IMG/VR virus record: IMGVR_UViG_3300043466_001743
Span: 1 to 36,154 of that record
Source: a virus
Length of the DNA: 36,154 bases
Direction: 5' to 3' (one strand)
Part shown: piece after piece, positions 1-8,058 of the stretch
Layout: every line of letters begins with the position of its first letter
Numbering within the stretch: the stretch's first letter is position 1
Notes under the pieces: model-generated
What the model was told of the DNA's origin: nothing
Database searches by the model: none
The model's input: the letters and a program-made list of their open reading frames with translations, nothing else
Program-made: the position numbers and the translations under genes

Positions 1-2
1 CA

Positions 3-152
3 GCGTCAACAGTAACAATAACAAATCCTTATGTTCCAACTGGTTCAACAGACCCAACTGGGACTGCCGGAACTATAAGCTGGAGTGGTGATACATTATA
101 TTTTAGAAATACAACTGGGTGGATAAGAATAACGGGTCAAACTTCTTGGTAG
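3..152 (+). CDS. C-terminal end of a tail-fibre-like structural protein (5' truncated)
   Basis: The frame opening at base 3 runs without a stop to TAG at 150-152 and gives 49 residues rich in Thr, Gly and Ser. It contains GTISWSGDTLYFRN and ends in GWIRITGQTSW. Short beta-rich, Gly/Thr-rich tails of this kind are typical of the C-terminal ends of phage fibre or collagen-like structural proteins. The gene begins outside the window, so domain order and length are unknown. It is followed by 88 AT-rich non-coding bases and then another plus-strand gene. The reading frame is clear; the fibre assignment is only by composition. Confidence 0.55.
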   Translation, partial: ASTVTITNPYVPTGSTDPTGTAGTISWSGDTLYFRNTTGWIRITGQTSW

Positions 153-240
153 TAAATATTAGTTATTTGTAATATGAAACAAATACTTATAAGAAACAGA
201 TAAAATTTTAAATAGTGAATAAAAAATAAAAAAATATAAA

Positions 241-861
241 ATGGCAAATTTTTTAATAAAAAGTTGTGATGATTTAATTAATATTGTTGTTAATCCAGGA
301 GAAAATACAATAACAATAGGTGATATATATTATGTCAATTTTACTGGTGAAACAAACTCTGGTTGTTTTACGGTTATTTCAGAATCCACAGATTCAATAG
401 AAGAAGGAATATCTTCTGTTGTGATGTATGATAGTTGTTTAGAATGTTATAAAGAAGAAGGTTTCGGAGCAGCACTAGTAGGGTGTTATGGGGGTTTTCC
501 TTATGCACAACCATTAGATGCTTTTACTAATTTACCAACTATTGGTGAATATTATAGATTTTGTAATCCAGAGAATAGTGAAGAATGTTATTGTTTTGAA
601 TTAGTTGGTTTTGTAAATGAAGGATTATATTCAGCCGTTTATAATGGTGGTCCTTTTTCTGATTGTACTTGTACTGGTGATATGCCAAGAAGTGCAAATA
701 CTGAAGTTTTAGTTTGTGAAATTTGTAATGATTTCACAACTGGTGATATAACTCTAAATCAAATTACACCCCCACATCCGGTATGGACTGATGGTTACGG
801 AACATCGGTTACACAATTAAATATGATTACCCTTGGTGGTGTAGACGGACTTAATAGTTAA
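241..861 (+). CDS. Cys-rich hypothetical (probable virion/fibre-associated) protein
   Basis: 206 residues with no signal peptide or membrane segment. It has many cysteines, including CLECYKEEGF near residue 66, CYCF near 121, CTCTGD near 140 and CEICND near 158. The composition is rich in Thr, Gly and aromatic residues and suggests a beta-structured virion or fibre component with disulfides or bound metal. The start is preceded by a run of A residues with no Shine-Dalgarno site. It lies just after the fibre-like gene that ends at 152 and 5 bases before the next gene, so the two downstream genes are probably co-transcribed. I do not recognise a family. Confidence 0.6.
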   Translation: MANFLIKSCDDLINIVVNPGENTITIGDIYYVNFTGETNSGCFTVISESTDSIEEGISSVVMYDSCLECYKEEGFGAALVGCYGGFPYAQPLDAFTNLPTIGEYYRFCNPENSEECYCFELVGFVNEGLYSAVYNGGPFSDCTCTGDMPRSANTEVLVCEICNDFTTGDITLNQITPPHPVWTDGYGTSVTQLNMITLGGVDGLNS

Positions 862-866
862 TAGTT

Positions 867-1304
867 ATGAATTTAGATAGAATAATAAGAAAAGTTTTAA
901 AAGAGGAAGAAGAAGGTAGATCTAATAGGTATATGTTCTTTTCAAATCTTGAGCAGATAAAAAGACAATGTGAAATACTTTTAGAAAAAGACGAAGATGA
1001 GATTGAGTCTATTTTGGAAAATGGTCACGATTGGGCTCAAGACCATATTGCTGAAGCCAAAAATAATATGGATCAGGTTTTTGATTTTTTAATGAATGAA
1101 TTTGAGGGTGAAGATTCTGATAATGACTATGATGAAATGGTTAGTGAAGGAAAGAAAAAAAAGAATGTTGCAACTAATAAAAAATTATGGCAACAATCTT
1201 TAGCTTGGGCTAGAGCAAGATATGATGTTTGTCCGAGTGCATATTGTAATGGTGCTGCTGTTAAGAGATACAACTCCAAAGGTGGTAAGTGGACAAAAAA
1301 ATAA
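867..1304 (+). CDS. Probable capsid-internal/virion protein with N-terminal targeting peptide
   Basis: 145 residues. The N-terminus (MNLDRIIRKVLKE, then EEEG) is a short basic amphipathic helix ending in LxE, the T4 prohead-protease cleavage pattern; several other proteins in this window have similar N-termini. The middle is a helical acidic segment (EQIKRQ...ILENGHDWAQDHIAEAKNNMDQ), followed by a Lys-rich linker. The C-terminus (LWQQSLAWARARYDVCPSAY to the GGKWTKK end) is a small domain I recall at the ends of phage virion proteins (pattern YPSAYxNxxAxKxYKxKGGxW). It begins 5 bases after the preceding stop. The function in the virion is inferred, not shown. Confidence 0.6.
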   Translation: MNLDRIIRKVLKEEEEGRSNRYMFFSNLEQIKRQCEILLEKDEDEIESILENGHDWAQDHIAEAKNNMDQVFDFLMNEFEGEDSDNDYDEMVSEGKKKKNVATNKKLWQQSLAWARARYDVCPSAYCNGAAVKRYNSKGGKWTKK

Positions 1305-1341
1305 TTTTTAAAATTTAATTTTTAGATTCAATTCTTTTGTT

Positions 1342-1349
1342 TATATTTG
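1342..1349 (+). promoter_or_regulatory. Bacteroidetes-type -7 box (TATATTTG)
   Basis: Exact match to TAnnTTTG, 27 bases upstream of the ATG at 1377. No good TTTG -33 box is seen at normal spacing. Candidate host-sigma promoter for the 1377 gene. Confidence 0.4.
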
Positions 1350-1376
1350 TAGAATAAATCAATAAAAATATAAACT

Positions 1377-1832
1377 ATGATGTCTAGAGTTGAAAGGTTT
1401 TTCAAAAGATTAAAATTAAAATTTTACATTTGGTCAAAAAAAGGTGGTGGCAATTTTGCACAACAAGAAGAAGAAATATCTTCATACGAAAAGACTTGTT
1501 TTCTTATATGTCTTAAAGCAATCAAACACAAAAATACAAAATTTATGATTGCCCCAATGTCTAATAAAAGATATTTGGAGAACAAAGAAATGGATATTTT
1601 CATTACAATGAGTGATTGTAGAATTGACCTAACAAACCATATTTATCACTATGATGTTAAATTGTCCAAAAGAGATTGGGAACGAATTACTTATATCTTT
1701 GATACGGAAACAGAAAAAAGAAGATTAAATTATGAGGACACAATAAATTCTCAAATTAAAAATTCTCTACACAATATTCTAGAAAGAGTTTCTAATCTCA
1801 GTGATGATACGACCAACCAAGGAATCAATTGA
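1377..1832 (+). CDS. Hypothetical protein, 151 aa
   Basis: Basic N-terminus (MMSRVERFFKRLKLKFYIWSKK) followed by a mixed alpha/beta region with YDVKLSKRDWERITYIFDTE near residues 95-115. No recognised family. Start may be Met1 or Met2. It has its own host-type -7 box, so it may be transcribed independently of the upstream genes. Its last 54 bases overlap the 3' end of the convergent gene at 1779-2699, and it ends in TGA, a rare stop in this window. The overlap and the polar C-terminus (SNLSDDTTNQGIN) leave the exact 3' end slightly uncertain. Confidence 0.6.
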   Translation: MMSRVERFFKRLKLKFYIWSKKGGGNFAQQEEEISSYEKTCFLICLKAIKHKNTKFMIAPMSNKRYLENKEMDIFITMSDCRIDLTNHIYHYDVKLSKRDWERITYIFDTETEKRRLNYEDTINSQIKNSLHNILERVSNLSDDTTNQGIN

Positions 1833-2699
1833 TTCCTTTTTGGTTTTATATGATGTCATAACTGGCTTTTGTCCCTTACCTCTTTGTGGGTCTTTTTTCT
1901 CAGCTCTTCTTTTTTGTTGGCAAGCCGCTTTTTTTTGTGAATCAGACATTTTACCAGCAACACCAGCTGCCCTACATTTAGGGTAAGATCCGGTATCAGC
2001 ATCTTTTCTACCACAAGGTGGATGTTTTCCGTCAACTTTCCGACAAATATCAACCCAAGGTCCTTTTGGTTGTGATGATCCTTTTGGTTTTTTCTTTTTT
2101 CCAAACCAAACCGCCAAATCTTCATTTATTGTGTGTGCTGGGTGTACATCATCTTTTAATTTTTTAAAAAATTCTGGACCTTTATAATATGTCTTACTTT
2201 TTTTATTGTTTTTTATGTTAGTTTTTTTTGCGTGGTGATTTGTGTGATGATCAACCTCATAATCAAAAGGAGTTAGTGTTGATTTTGGCCATTTTTTTAA
2301 ACCTAATGAAAATGGTCCATTAAATTCACCAGCAGTAACAGATGAATTTGCTTCATTTATTGGGACAATTTTTTTATTTTTTCCTGGTGTTGGATTTATT
2401 GGGTTTCCGTCTTCATCACTTATAAAAACATCTGGGTGTTTTTTCATATAGTTTGTGACTTTTTTTGCGATTCCCTCAATTTTTTTTATTTTATTTTTAG
2501 GTGTATCCATTTTTCCGTCATAACTATCATATTCTAATTCTGGAGAATCGTACTTTGAAACTGGATTTATATAAGGACCATTTTGTGTATCTTTAAATTT
2601 TCTAACTCCGGGAACCAAAGGTCCCACATAAGAACCCCTATTCCCACCAGATGATGTGGCTTCCCTTATTATTTCTTTTATTCTTTTGTCATCTATCAT
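1779..2699 (-). CDS. Probable virion protein with N-terminal targeting peptide and Cys-rich domain
   Basis: 306 residues. The N-terminus MIDDKRIKEIIRE followed by ATSSGG fits a capsid-targeting peptide with an IxE prohead-protease site; a second possible site (PINE followed by A) lies near residue 115. The middle is Gly/Pro/Lys-rich. Residues about 215-275 form a Cys-rich basic domain (WVDICRKVDGKHPPCGRK, then YPKCRAAGVAGKMSDSQKK, AACQQKRRAEKK), of a kind I recall in phage-encoded small basic domains but cannot name confidently. The C-terminus repeats a helix of the same style (VGRIITEIRNSF). The 3' end overlaps the plus-strand 1377 gene by 54 bases. An ATATTTAT box lies 7 bases before the ATG. 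Confidence 0.6.
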   Translation of the reverse strand: MIDDKRIKEIIREATSSGGNRGSYVGPLVPGVRKFKDTQNGPYINPVSKYDSPELEYDSYDGKMDTPKNKIKKIEGIAKKVTNYMKKHPDVFISDEDGNPINPTPGKNKKIVPINEANSSVTAGEFNGPFSLGLKKWPKSTLTPFDYEVDHHTNHHAKKTNIKNNKKSKTYYKGPEFFKKLKDDVHPAHTINEDLAVWFGKKKKPKGSSQPKGPWVDICRKVDGKHPPCGRKDADTGSYPKCRAAGVAGKMSDSQKKAACQQKRRAEKKDPQRGKGQKPVMTSYKTKKESIDSLVGRIITEIRNSF

Positions 2700-2706
2700 T
2701 ATAATT

Positions 2707-2714
2707 ATAAATAT
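2707..2714 (-). promoter_or_regulatory. Phage ATATTTAT box, 7 nt before the 1779-2699 start
   Basis: Exact octamer on the minus strand (TAGATATTTATAATTATA then ATG). The very short distance suggests a leaderless or near-leaderless message if this is a -10-like element. Confidence 0.45.
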
Positions 2715-2722
2715 CTAAAATT

Positions 2723-2932
2723 ATGGAAAACACAAAAACAAACTTTGGTAATTTATTTGGAACAATTGAACTTATGAATGAGGATCATTTGGATGCAATT
2801 CTTTCCACAATGGAGACAGAAACTGCAACATATTATTTAATTGAATCTATTAAGGCTGCTTATCTTAGAGGTGCTTTCACAATAGGTGAGGTTGAGGTAA
2901 TTTCAAAAGCGATTAGAATAATTTCAAAATAG
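2723..2932 (+). CDS. Small hypothetical protein, 69 aa
   Basis: Acidic helical protein (FGNLFGTIELMNEDHLDAIL, then METETATYYLIESIKAAYLR and FTIGEVEVISKAIRIISK). The two predicted helices with alternating hydrophobic residues suggest a small all-alpha fold. It is divergent from the 1779-2699 gene with only 23 bases between the starts, and convergent with 2935-4236 with 2 bases between the stops. No family recognised. Codon use and the clean start (preceded by AAAATT) support a real gene. Confidence 0.55.
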   Translation: MENTKTNFGNLFGTIELMNEDHLDAILSTMETETATYYLIESIKAAYLRGAFTIGEVEVISKAIRIISK

Positions 2933-2934
2933 GA

Positions 2935-4236
2935 TTATCTAATAATTTTCTTTGATGTCCCATCTTCGTATATCTCAAATAGAACGCCTTTATATTCAAA
3001 TCCTACTTCTTGTCCTAATGAATTAACATATTTAATCACTGTTTTAGTTTTGGTTTCATTATTCAAAACAATTGGTCCATATATTTTAAAATATCCATCA
3101 ATATCATATTGGACTAATCTATAATAATGAATTGTAAATTGATCAATTTTATCCGAATGAGAATAATCCAAGTGAGCATTTGAATTTCCAGCGGCCGGAC
3201 TTATACCAATTGTTTTCCAGTCAATTCCATTTGTTGATCGTTCTATGTCAAAATAAAATGAGTTATGTTCCGAAGCTGTTGCCCATTTTAAAACATTGTA
3301 TGTGGGATATACTACACCTTCAAAATATAAGAGTTCAACCGGAAGACCAATTGGCACACTTAATGTTGCAACAAATCCACCCCACGATCCGGTATTTGAA
3401 ACATCAGTTGTCCATCTTAATGTTAGTTGTCCACTTGCATTGGTTGCCGTAATATCTGCTGGTGTTGTCGTACCAGTAAGAGTCCCCACAAGTGTTGCTG
3501 AAGTGTTGGGACCATCATAAACATATAAATAATCATAATTTGTTTCCAAATCCAAACTACTAAAAGAAAGTTTTAATTTTTTTGTATTATCCGATGGTGT
3601 AAAGGTCAATGTTCTATTTAAACTGTTTCCACCCGTACCACCATAATTACCAGATGCTGGTCCTAAATTATCTGTTATTGTATATGTGTAATTTACATCT
3701 AATGTTTGATTACACGCAGCTAAAAAAGGAATCAACACATTTTCACTTGTACTAGTTGATGTCAAACCCAAATCATCAACATATCTTTCAGCAGTACCTG
3801 ACGCTCGTTTATCAACAATTCGTATAAAAATATTTGTTAAACCCAATGCACCTAAATCAACAGATGCAAGAGTATATGTTGTTGAAAATGATGTGACAGC
3901 TAACCTTTCAGTCCAAACCGAGCCATCTGTTGAGGTTTCTACAGAAAATTTCGGAGTACCAGTTGATGTGGAACTTCTTCTATAATAGAAACTAAATACA
4001 CCAGGATTTGCTATTTGTGGTAATCGCATAGCGTCATTTACGGCGTTAAATGTTAAATAACTCACACCTGTACGAGCTGTTGAGGCTGTAGTTCCATATA
4101 GAACAGAAGTATTTACCCAAGTACCTTGTTGTGTTGGTAATGTTGATGAAAAACTTTCATAAATTAAATATTGATTACATTGGTTAAAACCAAAAAAGGA
4201 TAATGAAATTAAAAATAAAAATAGTATTGTTTTCAT
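2935..4236 (-). CDS. Secreted CUB-like protein with type IX secretion-like C-terminal domain
   Basis: 433 residues. A signal peptide is visible at 1-19 (MKTILFLFLISLSFFGFNQC), probably Sec-dependent. Residues about 25-165 resemble the jelly-roll anchor domains of Bacteroidota surface proteins (FSFYYRRSSTSTGTPKFSVE, then YVDDLGLT). Residues about 173-295 are CUB-like (CNQTLDVNYTYTI, YDYLYVYDGPNTSATLVGTL). The C-terminal part has the Bacteroidota pattern VLKWATASEHNSFYFDIERS...YYRLVQYDIDGYF, and it ends in a region resembling a T9SS sorting domain (NSLGQEV, then GVLFEIYEDGTSKKIIR). Such architecture is normal in host-secreted adhesins and hydrolases and unusual in a T4-like phage, so host origin is likely. 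An ATATTTAT box lies 19 bases upstream. A role in cell-surface modification or superinfection exclusion is a guess. Confidence 0.75.
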   Translation of the reverse strand: MKTILFLFLISLSFFGFNQCNQYLIYESFSSTLPTQQGTWVNTSVLYGTTASTARTGVSYLTFNAVNDAMRLPQIANPGVFSFYYRRSSTSTGTPKFSVETSTDGSVWTERLAVTSFSTTYTLASVDLGALGLTNIFIRIVDKRASGTAERYVDDLGLTSTSTSENVLIPFLAACNQTLDVNYTYTITDNLGPASGNYGGTGGNSLNRTLTFTPSDNTKKLKLSFSSLDLETNYDYLYVYDGPNTSATLVGTLTGTTTPADITATNASGQLTLRWTTDVSNTGSWGGFVATLSVPIGLPVELLYFEGVVYPTYNVLKWATASEHNSFYFDIERSTNGIDWKTIGISPAAGNSNAHLDYSHSDKIDQFTIHYYRLVQYDIDGYFKIYGPIVLNNETKTKTVIKYVNSLGQEVGFEYKGVLFEIYEDGTSKKIIR

Positions 4237-4255
4237 AGTGATTTAGTTATATATA

Positions 4256-4263
4256 ATAAATAT
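4256..4263 (-). promoter_or_regulatory. Phage ATATTTAT box upstream of the secreted protein gene
   Basis: Exact octamer on the minus strand, 19 bases upstream of the ATG at 4236, so a host-like cargo gene carries the same putative phage promoter as the capsid genes. Confidence 0.45.
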
Positions 4264-4270
4264 AAATAAG

Positions 4271-4311
4271 ATTATTCATTATCAAATTTATTTACTAAAT
4301 AAATGAATAAT
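4271..4311. terminator. AT-only nested hairpin
   Basis: ATTATTC (4271-4277) pairs with GAATAAT (4305-4311), and inside it ATTTATTT (4286-4293) pairs with AAATAAAT (4297-4304) across a 3-base loop; 4278-4285 is a one-sided bulge. It lies between the stop of the 4331-6031 gene and the promoter box of 2935-4236. It may end or process the upstream transcript; without G/C pairs it is weak as an intrinsic terminator. Confidence 0.35.
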
Positions 4312-4330
4312 AATTGGATTTGAATTAATA

Positions 4331-6031
4331 TTATATATTTAAATCCAAAACATATTTAAATAACCCACAATTCCATATTTTATCAAATCCAAGTTCTTCA
4401 GTTAATTGTGATTCAGATTTGGTGAAATCAAGGTTGGGATATTTTTTTTTCAAATTATTTTTACCCATAGAAAACTTATGAAATCTTTTGTATTTATTAA
4501 TTTTTGAACTATAGTAATAGTAAGATGGTTTAACAACTGATGTAAGTTTAAATCCCAATTTTGTATATAAATTATTTTCTGAACTAATTGTCCATCTTCT
4601 ATCAGCAAAACTAATAATTTGTTTTGGGTTATGTTCTTTTATAAATTTTTTAAGGATTTTTGAAGCCAAACCATTGACAATAAATCCAGAATTTGTTGAA
4701 TATCTGGACAATTCAAACTCACCGGTTTGTGTTTTGGTCATATTTCTTTTTCTATTAAAGGTCATGATACCAACCATTGTATCCCCATAAAATGCACCAT
4801 AAAATATATCAGATTTATCATTTCCTTGTATATGGAAATCATTCAAAAAATTGGTTTTTTGTTCCTTAGTTATATTTTTTATTTTTACTTGTCTCGCCCC
4901 AATTTTTATCCCATCATTTTTATTTAGAATATGTTTGATTTTATTTTTGACAAGTTCTTTATTTTTAACCCATTCATCTTCATAAATGTGATATAATTTA
5001 TAACCCATAAGAAAACAATCAATTGTTTTATTTAAATGATATTTTGAGTCTTTACCCATCTTTTCGGTATGGTAATATAAACCATCATATTCAAAACAAA
5101 TTTTTAAACTAGGAATTATCAAATCAATTTCTTTACCTTCCAATATTTTTCTGTTTTTACCCTTAACAACATCAAACCCCAAGGTCTCCAAAAATTCTTT
5201 AATTTCGGATTCACCTTTTGATGTCCAAGTTGGTTCCAATGTTTGATTTAATATTTTTGTGGACTCACTTAATTTTTTTGAGGTTGTTTCAGATACGATT
5301 TTTGAATTTGGAAATTTTATTTTATACTCCTCAATATCCATATTGTGTTTGTTTTTCAAATGTGTGTTTGTTATTGATTTCATTTTTTCATTACAAATTT
5401 GACAAACAACAATATTTTCACTTTTATTTAACTCACTCTTCTTAACAAGAGTTGGATGAAACTTATATTCCAATGGAAATTCATCAAGATATTCTTTAAT
5501 TGTAATATTATGTGTTTTAATGATATGTTGCTCAAAACAACCGGTTTTGTTGTTTATATCAGTTGTTTCCCATTTACATAACGAACATTTTCTTATTTCT
5601 TTTTTTTCCTTCTTTATTATATCAAAATATTCTTCATACCATTTTTTACCATATTGTATTTCATATTTTTTTCTTTGGTAATTATTAATGGGTATATTAA
5701 CATCACCATAGTTCTCAATTATATGTTTTGTTAATTTACCAGATAAATTGTTTGGATCATTTATAGTTATTTTTGTTTTTTTACAGACAGCAACAAATTC
5801 ATATTCATCTGTTTCATATTTTTTTGTCTTTACAGATTCTATTTCTAAAGTTTGGAAATCTTTTACTTGACCTCCCTTTTTGTTAATTTTAATATTGTTA
5901 TTTTTTAAAATTTGTGAAATTTTTTTATGTCCTACTTTAAATTTTTCTGCTAATTTATGAGTACTAGGAATTTGATTTTGATATAAAGAAATGATTTCCA
6001 AAATATCATCATTAGATAGGATTGTTTTCAT
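4331..6031 (-). CDS. Composite free-standing homing endonuclease (HTH, zinc fingers, Vsr-like nuclease)
   Basis: 566 residues from ATG at 6031 (MKTILSNDDILEIISLYQ). An in-frame ATG at 6067 would add 12 hydrophobic residues and is less likely. The order is: an N-terminal helix-turn-helix (STHKLAEKFKVGHKKISQIL); two C2H2-like fingers (CSLCKWE...H...H and CQICNEK...HLKNKH); a Vsr/EDxHD-like nuclease (ESEIKEFLETLGFDVV, then EIDLIIPSLKICFEYDGLYYH, then YKLYHIYEDEW); and a C-terminal acyltransferase-like domain common in phage homing proteins (ELSRYSTN, IISFADRRWTISSENNLY, KLGF). It lies directly downstream of the capsid gene terminator. Expected action: cutting intein-free or endonuclease-free relatives next to its own site. 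The family assignment is firm; the target is unknown. Confidence 0.8.
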   Translation of the reverse strand: MKTILSNDDILEIISLYQNQIPSTHKLAEKFKVGHKKISQILKNNNIKINKKGGQVKDFQTLEIESVKTKKYETDEYEFVAVCKKTKITINDPNNLSGKLTKHIIENYGDVNIPINNYQRKKYEIQYGKKWYEEYFDIIKKEKKEIRKCSLCKWETTDINNKTGCFEQHIIKTHNITIKEYLDEFPLEYKFHPTLVKKSELNKSENIVVCQICNEKMKSITNTHLKNKHNMDIEEYKIKFPNSKIVSETTSKKLSESTKILNQTLEPTWTSKGESEIKEFLETLGFDVVKGKNRKILEGKEIDLIIPSLKICFEYDGLYYHTEKMGKDSKYHLNKTIDCFLMGYKLYHIYEDEWVKNKELVKNKIKHILNKNDGIKIGARQVKIKNITKEQKTNFLNDFHIQGNDKSDIFYGAFYGDTMVGIMTFNRKRNMTKTQTGEFELSRYSTNSGFIVNGLASKILKKFIKEHNPKQIISFADRRWTISSENNLYTKLGFKLTSVVKPSYYYYSSKINKYKRFHKFSMGKNNLKKKYPNLDFTKSESQLTEELGFDKIWNCGLFKYVLDLNI

Positions 6032-6086
6032 ATGTATAATTATATAAAAAATAAATTTATAATCCATTCAATTTTAGACCAAATAA

Positions 6087-6114
6087 AAAAGGTCAGATTT
6101 CTCTGACCTTTTCC
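6087..6114. terminator. Bidirectional rho-independent terminator after the capsid gene
   Basis: GGTCAGA (6091-6097), loop TTTC, TCTGACC (6102-6108), flanked by an A-run on the left and TTTT on the right. It ends capsid gene transcription, which runs leftwards and stops coding at 6135. Confidence 0.8.
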
Positions 6115-6134
6115 TTATATTTTTAAGATTTTGA

Positions 6135-7976
6135 TTATCTCAATTCTCTTAAATCAAATGTACGAACACCATCAACAGTAATTCTCGCGTAAAATCTGTT
6201 GTTCACCATCTTTTTCGCGTATCTTGTCATAATCCCTTTAATTGGTGTGAAATTAAATGGGTTATACATTGTAGGTGTTAATTGAAGAGGTACATACGGT
6301 GCGTAGATGTAACCTGTGTCAAGTAAAGATGTACCTTTGTGACCCAACAAGATTGTGTTTGGTGGGAAGTAAGGATCTCTATACACTTGGTAACGACCAG
6401 CCAATGTTCCAACTCTTTCAATACCCATATTGTATTGATCTTGCTCTGGAGATGCGTTAGATACGTGGAAGTATTCTAAATCATCAAAGATTGCAGAAAC
6501 CTCAGAAGATACAACAATCCAGTTTGCACCACCTCTTAAAGTAGATTTGTGGATTTGTGCAGACAATTGGTTGATTGCAGTAATCAAAGTTTGGTTCCAA
6601 TCTTTTTGAGTGTAAGAAGTTGTTAAGTTCAATCTTCTCCATCCGTTGTAATCCCATCTCAAAGTCCAAGCAGCACCTTTTCTAAGGTCTCTTAGGATTT
6701 CTCTGTCGATTTCAGCAGCAACTTGCTCAGAAAGTAAAGCAGTAAGTTCAGCTTCAGCGTCGATGTTATGGAATGCAGCAACATCTTGCGCAAGTTCTGG
6801 AGACCATTGAGCTCTTAATTTTCTTTCGGTTACAGAAACTGTTACTGACTCAAGATCAAAAGATACTTCACCGATTTCATCTTGGAATTCCAAGTTTTCG
6901 TAAGTTCTATATACAGCAGTGAACGCACTTGCACCAAAATTTTCTTCATTTAATGTTGTTCCAGTATATCCATCAAGTGTGTCAGCACCACAAGTAGCAC
7001 ATACAGGACAAGAAAGATCTACTTCTAAGTAAATACAACCATCAGGCGAACAAATATCGTAGTAAGAACCACCATTTCCACTATCAGGGAATGAAGTTGT
7101 TTTTTTAGAACCGTAATTTACGATTCCTTTACCATATTGTTGAGTAACAACTCTAAATAAAAGTGGTTGACCAACAGCGATTTGACAAGCTTCGTCCGCA
7201 ACACTAATTTCTGCGTTAGCGAAGATTTTAAGGTCAGAAAGGAAAGTTTCAGTATCAACTTCGTTTCCGTCAGGTCCGATTAATTTACCAGCACCTTCAC
7301 CTAAAGTTCTAAAATTACAAAGTTGTAAAAGAACTTTTCTTACATTAACTTTATCAAGGTAAGATTGAACAGCACCTGAAGTAGTTAAACCACCATCAGC
7401 ACTCCATTTAATAACATCAGTAGCTACAGTAACTGCAGACCATTTTCCTTTTGAATAGTCAAATAAACCAGCAGGATCTAAACTAGCTTCAGCACCTTCA
7501 TAAAATAAGTCATAAAGATTCTTTTTGTATGCACCTTCACTTGGTGGATAACCAGCACCAACACCATTAGGAAGTTCGTAGTTTCCTGGAGCCCCAATTG
7601 GTGGGTAATGTGCGTTTCCATCCAACTCACCTGGATTATATCCTTGGATACGAGGTACGAAGTAGAACAATTTACCGATAGGTAAGTTCATAGCTTGTAC
7701 TGATACGATGTCGTTAGCTAACAATTTAGAGAAAACTCTTCTTACGATAGGGAAAACAACTGTTTCAAAAGCTCCGTTTGAACCTTCTGAAGTTGCTTCG
7801 TTAATCAAGTGAGAAGCTTGGTTTTCGTACAATTGTGCAACATTCTCTTTTAGGTGGCCTTTAAGACCTTCTAGGAACCCTAATTTGTCCCATTTGTTAA
7901 TTGTATCTTCTTTGATAACTTTAAGGTGTTTTAAACCGATGTTACCAACAAGACCTGATTCTAATAATGCTCCCAT
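6135..7976 (-). CDS. Major capsid protein, T4 gp23-like
   Basis: 613 residues. The conserved gp23-type segment is plain at about 380-430 (ERKLRAQWSPELAQDVAAFH, NIDAEAELTALLSEQVAAEI, DREILRDLR), as are the N-terminal arm and the C-terminal region (SSEVSAIFDDLEYF, YAPYVPLQLTP). The N-terminus ends in SHLINE60 followed by ATSEG: an IxE site at nearly the same place where T4 gp23 is cut (residue 65), so the first 60 residues are probably removed by the gp21-like protease encoded upstream. Residues about 300-335 hold a Cys-rich insertion (DICSPDGCIYLEV, then CPVCATCG) that may bind metal or form disulfides. It is preceded by the scaffold gene, has an ATATTTAT box 42 bases upstream, and is followed by a strong terminator. 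Confidence 0.95.
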   Translation of the reverse strand: MGALLESGLVGNIGLKHLKVIKEDTINKWDKLGFLEGLKGHLKENVAQLYENQASHLINEATSEGSNGAFETVVFPIVRRVFSKLLANDIVSVQAMNLPIGKLFYFVPRIQGYNPGELDGNAHYPPIGAPGNYELPNGVGAGYPPSEGAYKKNLYDLFYEGAEASLDPAGLFDYSKGKWSAVTVATDVIKWSADGGLTTSGAVQSYLDKVNVRKVLLQLCNFRTLGEGAGKLIGPDGNEVDTETFLSDLKIFANAEISVADEACQIAVGQPLLFRVVTQQYGKGIVNYGSKKTTSFPDSGNGGSYYDICSPDGCIYLEVDLSCPVCATCGADTLDGYTGTTLNEENFGASAFTAVYRTYENLEFQDEIGEVSFDLESVTVSVTERKLRAQWSPELAQDVAAFHNIDAEAELTALLSEQVAAEIDREILRDLRKGAAWTLRWDYNGWRRLNLTTSYTQKDWNQTLITAINQLSAQIHKSTLRGGANWIVVSSEVSAIFDDLEYFHVSNASPEQDQYNMGIERVGTLAGRYQVYRDPYFPPNTILLGHKGTSLLDTGYIYAPYVPLQLTPTMYNPFNFTPIKGIMTRYAKKMVNNRFYARITVDGVRTFDLRELR

Positions 7977-8017
7977 TTTTTTTATTTTTTTAGCTTTATT
8001 TTTATTGTTATGTATAA

Positions 8018-8025
8018 ATAAATAT
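8018..8025 (-). promoter_or_regulatory. Phage ATATTTAT box upstream of the capsid gene
   Basis: Exact octamer on the minus strand (GTATATTTATTTATAC), 42 bases before the ATG at 7976, the longest spacing in the set. Confidence 0.5.
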
Positions 8026-8058
8026 ACGGTTATTTAAAAAAGTTTATTTTTTTTTAAT

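Noticed and set aside
2701-2714. T4-type late promoter TATAAATA read on the plus strand for the 2723 gene
   Set aside because: Across the window the element sits upstream of genes in the opposite orientation (ATATTTAT towards the gene), so the minus-strand reading for 2699 is more consistent.
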